Shown here piece after piece: positions 6,739 to 11,374 of a stretch of DNA of 11,374 bases. Within the stretch, counting starts at the first letter, position 1. Each line of letters starts with the position of its first letter. The stretch is taken from NCBI GenBank assembly GCA_016284975.1, contig JAEEPV010000162.1, forward strand, positions 1 to 11,374, in the 5' to 3' direction. The DNA is from Solobacterium sp. (GTDB lineage: Bacteria; Bacillota_I; Bacilli_A; Erysipelotrichales; Erysipelotrichaceae). Made by a program: the position numbers and the translations under genes. The notes below the pieces were generated by a model. The model saw nothing but the letters and a program-made list of their open reading frames with translations. It made no database searches and was not told the DNA's origin.

Positions 6739-7599
6739 ATGCGCAGCGGAAAACTGTTTCTGAATCCCCCGGGAAAAGACACTCTGGAGGAAGAAGACCG
6801 GATCGTGATCTTCAGCCCGGAAAAGGATTCCTGGAAACTCGGGGATGCGCAGCCTGCGGAACTTCCGGAGAAACGGATGGCAGATCAGACGGTTTTAAAA
6901 CAGACGACGAAAGTCTGCATCATCGGAAACAACAAGTCTCTGAAGGTCATTCTCCGGGAACTTCCGTTCAGCGTGAAGGAAGTGATGCTTGTCAATTCCG
7001 GAATCGGTGAAGAGACGATGGAAGTGTTAAGGAAGACCTTTTCGGAAATCGAACTCAGCGTATCCGACTACAAAACACTGGATGAAGAGGTTCTGGTTTC
7101 GCTTGTGCGAAACTACAGCCATGTCATTCTTCTCAGCCGTCATCTGGAAGATATGGATGAAGATGATATGCTTACCTGTTTCCTCCTGCTGCAGCTTCGG
7201 GATATCCGGGAGCGGTATCAGATCAATTTCAATATCACGGCGGAAATGCGGACAGAGTTCAACCAGAACCTCATCTCAGACGATGACTATACGGACTTCA
7301 TCGTAGCGTCCAATATGGCGGCACGCTTCCTCGCGCAGCTTTCTCAGAATAATGAGCTTTTGCCGCTGTTTTCGGAGATACTTTCAAATCAGGGAAATGA
7401 GATTCAGCTGATCCGTGCAAAGAATATCGGAGCGGCCGGTTCCTTTACAACTGCGCAGCTGCGCCGGCTTTCGCTGGTCAACGGGTATGTGTTCATGGGT
7501 TATCTCGGGGCGGAAGGCGAATACTGTTTTAATCCGCCGCTTGAGGCAGGCGTAACGCTGGGGGAACAGGAACATCTGATCTTAATCGGAGGAGTGTAA
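6739..7599 (+). CDS. CASTOR/POLLUX-type ion channel, C-terminal half (second RCK domain), in frame after the TGA
   Basis: The open frame resumes immediately after the TGA; the first ATG is at 6739 (286 residues), but nothing resembling a Shine-Dalgarno site precedes it. LNPPGKDTLEEEDRIVIFSPE looks like the TrkA-C-like end of the first RCK unit. VCIIGNNKSLKVILREL begins a second Rossmann-type RCK domain, with a conserved LSRHLEDMDEDDMLTCFLLLQLRDI region and a final TLGEQEHLILIGGV strand. The coding quality does not decay, so any inactivation is recent or the part is still used. A second start at 6877 has GGAG 6 bases upstream and would give a 240-residue protein beginning just before the second RCK domain. 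Annotators may call 5776-7599 a pseudogene; I keep both parts because the frame is intact. Confidence 0.7.
   Translation: MRSGKLFLNPPGKDTLEEEDRIVIFSPEKDSWKLGDAQPAELPEKRMADQTVLKQTTKVCIIGNNKSLKVILRELPFSVKEVMLVNSGIGEETMEVLRKTFSEIELSVSDYKTLDEEVLVSLVRNYSHVILLSRHLEDMDEDDMLTCFLLLQLRDIRERYQINFNITAEMRTEFNQNLISDDDYTDFIVASNMAARFLAQLSQNNELLPLFSEILSNQGNEIQLIRAKNIGAAGSFTTAQLRRLSLVNGYVFMGYLGAEGEYCFNPPLEAGVTLGEQEHLILIGGV
6867..6879 (+). promoter_or_regulatory. Possible internal ribosome binding site for the second RCK domain
   Basis: GGAG (6867-6870), a 6-base spacer and ATG (6877) lie in the channel's frame, about 50 codons after the TGA and directly before the second RCK domain. Purine-rich tetramers are common in this coding sequence, so chance is a fair alternative. 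Confidence 0.3.
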
Positions 7600-7643
7600 A
7601 GAGCGGAACGGGTTTTTGAGCCTGGGGTCTTTTTCGCGGAAAA

Positions 7644-7652
7644 TGATACAAT
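7644..7652 (+). promoter_or_regulatory. Possible extended -10 (TGATACAAT) upstream of the HTH gene
   Basis: TG-A-TACAAT fits an extended -10. The predicted start near 7659 would fall on or beside the GGAGG (7658-7662) of the next gene, which makes the leader very short. The only TTGA-type -35 (TTGAGC, 7616-7621) is too far at 25 bases. Read-through from the channel gene is the alternative, as no terminator is visible in 7600-7670. Confidence 0.3.
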
Positions 7653-7670
7653 GAATCGGAGGCTGAAGGC

Positions 7671-8144
7671 ATGGGTGAGATCAAAAACCGGGAAGCAGTA
7701 AAAGCATTTAAAAATGAATGCCGGAATTATTTTTACTATCTTGCGGATATCCGGGATCTCATGCTGGAGATCAAGCGGACCAATCATAAGATGACCGGAG
7801 TCCATTCTCTGGACTTTCAGAAGGTCCGTATCCGCCGGGATCCGAAGAAGACGTATCTCGTTTCCTTTATCGAAGCCAATACCATTCTGGAAAAACAGCT
7901 TCAGGCAAAAGAAGAAAAAGTAATGAATATCATCAATACAATCAGCCGGATCGAACTTCCGGCCTATCGTGCGATTGTATGGATGGTGTTCGTACAGCGT
8001 AAAACCTATACCGAAGTGGCGAAGATGTACGGAATGTCCAAGACCTATCTGGCGGAAGAGATCACCCGGCTGCTTGCGGATATCGTACCTCCTCTGGAAG
8101 AAGGAGAACCTGTCACAGAGATGGTGGAAGACCCGGAAGAGTGA
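7671..8144 (+). CDS. Small helix-turn-helix protein resembling phage late regulators (DUF1492/ArpU-like layout)
   Basis: A 157-residue protein with a clear start: GGAGG (7658-7662) is 8 bases before the ATG. The N-terminal 50 residues are charged and helical. A second helical segment (ANTILEKQLQAKEEKVMNII) follows, then a C-terminal HTH: YRAIVWMVFVQRKTYTEVAKMYGMSKTYLAEEI, where TYTEVAKMYGMS reads like a sigma-70 region 4-type turn. An acidic tail ends the protein. The order helical arm, repeated helix and HTH near residue 120 resembles the RinA/ArpU/DUF1492 group of phage transcriptional regulators. That match is by layout and local motifs only, not by search. No other phage genes are nearby, so it may be a domesticated or lineage-specific regulator. 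Function unknown. It is followed by the rplK promoter. Confidence 0.7.
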   Translation: MGEIKNREAVKAFKNECRNYFYYLADIRDLMLEIKRTNHKMTGVHSLDFQKVRIRRDPKKTYLVSFIEANTILEKQLQAKEEKVMNIINTISRIELPAYRAIVWMVFVQRKTYTEVAKMYGMSKTYLAEEITRLLADIVPPLEEGEPVTEMVEDPEE

Positions 8145-8173
8145 TTTTAACGGGCTTTTAAAGCAACTTTTCG

Positions 8174-8202
8174 TTGACGGAACAGGAGAAAGTGCCTATT
8201 AT
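8174..8202 (+). promoter_or_regulatory. Promoter of rplK-rplA
   Basis: TTGACG (8174-8179) and TATTAT (8197-8202) are separated by exactly 17 bases, each one mismatch from consensus. Transcription would start near 8209 and give a leader of about 97 bases. The -10 lies inside the loop of the hairpin at 8191-8213. Confidence 0.6.
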
Positions 8203-8220
8203 TATAAGGCACTCATTTTT
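8191..8220 (+). terminator. Probable terminator of the HTH gene, overlapping the rplK promoter
   Basis: AGTGCCT (8191-8197) pairs with AGGCACT (8207-8213) around an AT-rich loop, followed by CATTTTT (8214-8220). It can end transcripts coming from upstream, while the -10 of the next promoter is in its loop. Confidence 0.6.
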
Positions 8221-8230
8221 AATGTGTGCG

Positions 8231-8274
8231 CATGCGTGGGAGGATGAGCAGCTCATCCGTTCAACCACTGCATG
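8231..8274 (+). promoter_or_regulatory. Leader hairpin, probable ribosomal protein L1 autoregulatory site
   Basis: CATGC (8231-8235) pairs with GCATG (8270-8274) and GTGG (8236-8239) with CCAC (8265-8268). After an asymmetric internal loop (GA on the left, GTTCAA on the right), GGATGA pairs with TCATCC around GCAGC. L1 represses its own operon by binding an mRNA structure with two helices and an asymmetric loop that imitates its rRNA site. Position between promoter and rplK start fits this. The identification rests on structure and place, not on an alignment. Confidence 0.6.
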
Positions 8275-8305
8275 TGACTTTCTGACAGAAAAGGAGGAAT
8301 GCCAC

Positions 8306-8728
8306 ATGGCAAAGAAAGTTGCGAAGGTTTGTAAACTTCAGTTCCCTGCAGGCGGCGCAAAACCGGGACCTGCACTCGCTTCTGCCGGCATCAACATGCC
8401 GCAGTTCTGCACAGCGTTCAATGACGCGACCAAGGATCGTAAGGGCGATATCGTTCCTGTCATCATCACAGCGTATGAAGACAAGACATTCGACTTTGTG
8501 ATCAAGACTACACCGGCTGCTGTTCTGCTTAAGAAAGCTGCTGGTATCCAGAAGGCAAGCGGCACACCGAATACCACTAAAGCCGGAAAGATTACAGAAG
8601 CCCAGCTTCGTGAGATCGCGGAGTACAAGATGCCGGATCTCAACGCAAACGACGTTGAAGCAGCGATGAAGATCGTTGCCGGTACTGCCCGTAACATGGG
8701 TATTACCATTGAAGGATGGGAGGCGTAA
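8306..8728 (+). CDS. rplK: 50S ribosomal protein L11
   Basis: A 140-residue protein. The ATG at 8306 is set by AAGGAGG (8291-8297), 8 bases upstream. The N-terminal domain ([31 protein letters not shown]) and the C-terminal rRNA-binding domain ([11 protein letters not shown], then [20 protein letters not shown] and [12 protein letters not shown]) are complete. L11 forms the base of the GTPase-associated stalk with 23S rRNA and supports elongation-factor function and stringent-response activation. Compared with the E. coli and Bacillus form AGxANPxPPVGPALG, the proline loop here lacks about four residues ([11 protein letters not shown]). That loop helps form the thiostrepton/micrococcin site, and the short form resembles what I recall for Mollicutes. 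The gene is directly followed by rplA with a gap of 2 bases. Confidence 0.97.
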   Translation: MAKKVAKVCKLQFPAGGAKPGPALASAGINMPQFCTAFNDATKDRKGDIVPVIITAYEDKTFDFVIKTTPAAVLLKKAAGIQKASGTPNTTKAGKITEAQLREIAEYKMPDLNANDVEAAMKIVAGTARNMGITIEGWEA

Positions 8729-8730
8729 TC

Positions 8731-9408
8731 ATGGCAGGAAAGAAGTATACCGCTGCTGCTGCGCAGATTGACCGTAACCGTACCTATCCGTACGCTGAGG
8801 CAGTTGCGCTGGCAAAGAAGACAAGCGTTACAAAGTTTGATTCATCCATCGAGGCATGTTTCAGTCTGAACATTGACCCGCGTCAGGCAGAACAGAACAT
8901 CCGTGGTGCGATGGTTCTCCCGAACGGAACCGGTAAGACACGCCGTGTACTCGTTATCACACAGGGTGCCAAGGAAGAAGAAGCCAAGGCAGCAGGTGCT
9001 GATTATGTCGGCGGCAAGGACATGCTCGACAAGATTCAGGGCGGCTGGTTCGATTTCGATATTATCGTAGCGACTCCGGATATGATGGGTCAGCTCGGTA
9101 AGCTCGGTAAGCTGCTTGGTCCGAAAGGCCTCATGCCGAACCCGAAGACCGGTACGGTCACACCGAACGTTGCACAGGCAATCGAAGAGATCAAGAAGGG
9201 TAAAGTTGAATACCGTACAGACAAAGACGGAAACGTAAACGTCCTGATCGGTAAGTGCTCCTTCTCCGATGAAGCACTGGCTCAGAACTTCAAAGCTCTG
9301 TATGACCAGATCTCCAAGGTTAAGCCGGCTACCGTCAAGGGTGCCTACATCAAGGGCGTAACTGTTGCGTCCACCATGGGCCCGGGCGTCAAGGTTACTG
9401 TTGAGTAA
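8731..9408 (+). CDS. rplA: 50S ribosomal protein L1
   Basis: A 225-residue protein, near the usual 225-235. The ATG at 8731 is preferred over the ATG at 8716, which lies inside rplK, because GGGAGG (8718-8723) is 7 bases before it. The first domain is split, as usual, by the second domain ([23 protein letters not shown]). The signature [22 protein letters not shown] is complete and followed by [18 protein letters not shown]1 binds the 23S rRNA L1 stalk, helps release E-site tRNA and represses translation of its own operon. Translational coupling to rplK is likely since its Shine-Dalgarno site lies in the last rplK codons. A strong terminator follows, so rplJL are not cotranscribed here. Confidence 0.97.
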   Translation: MAGKKYTAAAAQIDRNRTYPYAEAVALAKKTSVTKFDSSIEACFSLNIDPRQAEQNIRGAMVLPNGTGKTRRVLVITQGAKEEEAKAAGADYVGGKDMLDKIQGGWFDFDIIVATPDMMGQLGKLGKLLGPKGLMPNPKTGTVTPNVAQAIEEIKKGKVEYRTDKDGNVNVLIGKCSFSDEALAQNFKALYDQISKVKPATVKGAYIKGVTVASTMGPGVKVTVE

Positions 9409-9426
9409 GGAAAACCAAAACAACGC

Positions 9427-9464
9427 AAAACCGGAATCACACATTCGTGGATCCGGTTTTTTTT
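9427..9464 (+). terminator. Intrinsic terminator after rplA
   Basis: AAAACCGGAATCAC (9427-9440) pairs with GTGGATCCGGTTTT (9447-9460) with one A-A mismatch and one G-U pair, a 6-base loop and a run of eight T in total. It ends the rplK-rplA unit. Confidence 0.9.
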
Positions 9465-9513
9465 ATGGCCTTCGAACCGGAAACTTTATCCTTCCATTCT
9501 TTTTCTGGTCTGA

Positions 9514-9542
9514 TTGACAAAATCGGGTACGAGATGTAAGTT
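9514..9542 (+). promoter_or_regulatory. Promoter of the DUF6110/P-type ATPase operon
   Basis: A perfect -35 TTGACA (9514-9519) is followed at 17 bases by TAAGTT (9537-9542), a weak -10 preceded by TG. The weak -10 lies inside the left arm of the inverted repeat at 9536-9559. Confidence 0.5.
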
Positions 9543-9559
9543 AGTTAGTGTTAACTTAC
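9536..9559. promoter_or_regulatory. Inverted repeat operator over the promoter of the metal ATPase operon
   Basis: GTAAGTTA (9536-9543) and TAACTTAC (9552-9559) form a perfect 8-bp dyad separated by 8 bases, with a GTTAGTTAGTGTTAAC core. It covers the -10 and transcription start, so binding would block initiation. The GTTA-n-TAAC style is reminiscent of metal-sensing repressors of the DtxR/MntR/SirR type; the regulator itself is not in this window. Confidence 0.55.
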
Positions 9560-9589
9560 GTAAATGCGGTAACGCATAATGGAGGTAGT

Positions 9590-9877
9590 ATGAGCTGGGC
9601 AAAATCAAGACTTGTTGCGTATGGGTTCCTGCTCGGAACGGTAGGTGTAAAGGCGCTGACTTCTCCGGAAGCCAAAAAGGTATATACCGGAATCACTTCG
9701 GTCGGCTTGCGCTGTGCGGATGGTCTGATGAAGACTGTTCAGACGGTGCGTGAAAACTTCGAAGACATCGTTGCGGATGCGAAAGCGATCAACGAAAAAA
9801 CTTACCGTGAAGAGGACGAGCGGAAAATCGCTGAAGCGAGAGCCATTATCGAAGCCGCGGACAGACCGCAGGACTGA
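9590..9877 (+). CDS. DUF6110-like small protein next to the P-type ATPase
   Basis: A 95-residue protein. I chose the ATG at 9590 because GGAGGT lies 4 bases upstream; an in-frame GTG at 9548 has no ribosome binding site and sits inside the operator. The N-terminus (RLVAYGFLLGTVGVKALTSPEAKKVY) has a short hydrophobic, glycine-containing segment that may insert in or lie on the membrane. A highly charged helical tail follows (ENFEDIVADAKAINEKTY, then EEDERKIAEARAIIEAA). From memory, DUF6110 proteins have just this GTLGVKxLTS opening and sit beside heavy-metal P-type ATPases; I could not confirm by search. A role as a small accessory or regulatory subunit of the pump is inference. Its stop codon is in the same frame as the ATPase, 15 bases before that gene's ATG. 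Confidence 0.8.
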   Translation: MSWAKSRLVAYGFLLGTVGVKALTSPEAKKVYTGITSVGLRCADGLMKTVQTVRENFEDIVADAKAINEKTYREEDERKIAEARAIIEAADRPQD

Positions 9878-9892
9878 GTCCGGTATTCCCTT

Positions 9893-11374
9893 ATGAAATA
9901 CTCTATACTGCATACATCGCCGAAGCGTGTGCGTGTGCATCTTTTTATGGTGCGTCTTACACCGCTGCAGGCGGAACAGCTGGAACAGCAACTCTTCTCC
10001 CTGGAAAGCGTGGAGAAGGTGCGCGCCGATGAACGCACCGGAAATGTGACTGTTTTTTTTAATGGCTCGCAGGAACCGGTTCTCGATGCGCTGTCGTCGT
10101 ATGACTGGCCCAAAGGCGGAGAACAGGAGATTTCCAGTGGCCGCAGACTGAGCCGTGATTTTGAGCAGGATCTTCTTGCCCATATCTCAGAACGGGTTCT
10201 GCGCTGGCTCTTTGTGCCGGATATTCTCAAACCCGCGGTGGCGGCCGTACAGGCCGTGCCGTTTCTTGTGAAAGGACTGAAGTCACTGGTACATGGCAGG
10301 CTTGACATATCCGTTCTGGATGCGGCTTCGATCTCTGTATCTCTGCTTGCCAGTGATCATTCCACTTCGACGTCAATCATGTTTCTGCTCGGTCTGAGCG
10401 AGATTCTCGAAGACTACACCCACCGCAAATCGGTGGATGACCTTGCGAAAGCCATGGAGCTGAATATCGATATGGTATGGAAGCTGAACGACGAAGGAAA
10501 ACCGGAGCTTGTGCATGTGTATTCCGTGAAGGAAGGCGACATTGTGATCGTGCGCACCGCAACGACAATCCCGCTTGACGGGCAGGTTGTATCGGGTGAA
10601 ATGACGGTCAACCAGTCGTCCTTTACCGGCGAATCCCTGCCGGTGATGAAACAGGCGGGCTCTCTGGTCTATGCCGGAACCGTGGTGGAAGAAGGGGAAT
10701 GTTATTTCAAAGTCATCCACACCACCGGCCAGGGTCGTTATGACCGGATCGTACGGATGATCGAGGAATCGGAAAAGCTGAAGTCAGAAACCGAGACAAA
10801 AGCGCTCCGCCTAGCGGACAATCTTGTGCCGTACAGCTTCCTGGTTACTGGTGTGGTCTGGCTTGTGACGCGCAGCTGGGCAAGGGCGATGTCGGTTCTG
10901 ATGGTCGACTATTCCTGTGCCCTGAAGCTATCGATGCCCATTGCGGTGCTATCCGCGATGCGGGAATGCGCAAGAAATCAGATTTCCGTCAAGGGCGGCA
11001 GCTTCCTTGAGAAGATTGCCGAAGCAGATACGATCGTGTTCGACAAGACCGGCACGCTCACTGCTTCACAGCCGACCGTCGCGGAAGTGATTCCGTTCAA
11101 CGGCTATGAGGAGGCTGAAGTACTGCGTCTTGCGGCGTGTTTGGAAGAACATTATCCGCATTCAATCGCAAACGCGGTCGTGAAGGAAGCGGAACGGCGT
11201 GAGCTTTTCCATGACGAGCGCCATTCCCGGGTCGAATACATCGTGGCCCATGGAATCGCAAGTTCGATCGACGGGAAGAAGGCCGTCATCGGCAGCCATC
11301 ATTTTGTCTTTGATGACGAACACTGCACCGTCCCGGAAGACGAGAAAGAAAAATTCGACTCAATCACCGATTCC
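9893..11374 (+). CDS. P1B-type heavy-metal-transporting P-type ATPase (SCALKLS type), C-terminus beyond window
   Basis: The frame is open from the ATG at 9893 to the window end (494 codons). An N-terminal ferredoxin-like domain (KRVRVHLFMVRLTPLQAEQLE ... VEKVRADERTGNVTVFF) resembles an HMA domain but has no CxxC. Membrane segments follow (WLFVPDILKPAVAAVQAVPFL; DAASISVSLLA; TSIMFLLGLSEILE). TGES is at residues 245-248 in the actuator domain, and DKTGTLT starts at Asp384, the phosphorylated residue. Before it lies YSCALKLSMP with Cys342, where most P1B pumps have CPC, CPH, SPC or TPC; the central proline is absent. EHYPHSIA stands in for the usual HP motif. Such pumps export transition metals using ATP; the metal is not predictable, though Mn, Fe or Zn are candidates. 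No Shine-Dalgarno site precedes the ATG; reinitiation after the DUF6110 stop is likely. Confidence 0.9.
   Translation, partial: MKYSILHTSPKRVRVHLFMVRLTPLQAEQLEQQLFSLESVEKVRADERTGNVTVFFNGSQEPVLDALSSYDWPKGGEQEISSGRRLSRDFEQDLLAHISERVLRWLFVPDILKPAVAAVQAVPFLVKGLKSLVHGRLDISVLDAASISVSLLASDHSTSTSIMFLLGLSEILEDYTHRKSVDDLAKAMELNIDMVWKLNDEGKPELVHVYSVKEGDIVIVRTATTIPLDGQVVSGEMTVNQSSFTGESLPVMKQAGSLVYAGTVVEEGECYFKVIHTTGQGRYDRIVRMIEESEKLKSETETKALRLADNLVPYSFLVTGVVWLVTRSWARAMSVLMVDYSCALKLSMPIAVLSAMRECARNQISVKGGSFLEKIAEADTIVFDKTGTLTASQPTVAEVIPFNGYEEAEVLRLAACLEEHYPHSIANAVVKEAERRELFHDERHSRVEYIVAHGIASSIDGKKAVIGSHHFVFDDEHCTVPEDEKEKFDSITDS

Noticed and set aside
6718..6745. Selenocysteine insertion at the channel TGA
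   Set aside because: The following hairpin is weak, the loop does not look like a bacterial SECIS, and I know of no conserved cysteine at this place in the family. Not excluded, but not supported.
6717..7010. A + strand frame overlapping the start of the second channel half
   Set aside because: Different frame from the channel; its translation has no family features and lies inside a well-supported gene.
8174..8305. An N-terminal extension of L11 starting at 8174
   Set aside because: It would place the promoter and leader hairpin inside coding sequence; the ATG at 8306 has AAGGAGG and matches the family N-terminus.
9605..10720. Several reverse-strand frames opposite the DUF6110-like and ATPase genes
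   Set aside because: All are shadows of the + strand genes, which have TGES, DKTGT and a ribosome binding site.
1..11374. CRISPR array, insertion sequence, tRNA gene or defence island
   Set aside because: No evenly spaced direct repeats, transposase motifs, cloverleaf or known defence proteins were seen on either strand.

Overview
The window looks like a chromosomal stretch from a low-to-mid GC Bacillota, most likely of the Erysipelotrichia branch close to the Mollicutes. Ribosomal protein L11 carries a shortened proline loop ([18 protein letters not shown]) that I recall from Mollicutes-type L11 proteins. Shine-Dalgarno sites are of the strong AGGAGG type, and TGA serves as an ordinary stop in several genes, so this is not a TGA=Trp genome. 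The genus assignment is inference.

Layout. 1-501 (-): N-terminal part of a 5'-nucleotidase-type metallophosphatase running off the left edge. 597-1367 (+): a Cys-based tyrosine phosphatase of the HCxxGKDRTG type. 1423-2124 (+): a MacB/LolD-type ABC ATPase with no permease beside it, ending at a bidirectional terminator. 2294-5508 (-): a three-gene membrane module reading SPFH/zinc-ribbon protein, double zinc-ribbon membrane protein, TPM-domain protein. It matches the composition of Bacillus subtilis ydjG-ydjH-ydjI but has no pspA. 5776-7599 (+): a CASTOR/POLLUX-type ion channel whose reading frame is cut in the middle by one in-frame TGA. 7671-8144 (+): a small helix-turn-helix protein resembling phage late regulators. 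8306-9408 (+): rplK-rplA behind a promoter, a probable L1-binding leader hairpin and a closing terminator. 9590-11374 (+): a DUF6110-like small membrane-associated protein followed by a P1B-type metal ATPase that runs off the right edge. Its transmembrane metal motif is SCALKLS rather than CPx, and an inverted repeat overlies the promoter.

How they work together. The SPFH/Zn-ribbon/TPM genes probably form one envelope-stress complex, with a terminator between the first and second genes that would lower expression of the last two. The DUF6110/ATPase pair is probably a metal-regulated efflux operon. rplK-rplA is a self-regulated pair detached from nusG and rplJL. The channel, the HTH gene and the ribosomal genes lie in the same direction but are separated by their own signals.

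The most noteworthy points are the single in-frame TGA in an otherwise intact ion channel, together with a plausible internal start before its second RCK domain; the PspA-less SPFH module; the unusual metal-site motif and operator of the ATPase; and two genes whose -10 boxes sit so close to the start codon that leaderless mRNAs are likely. I did not see CRISPR arrays, tRNA genes, insertion sequences or a clearly new multi-gene defence system.
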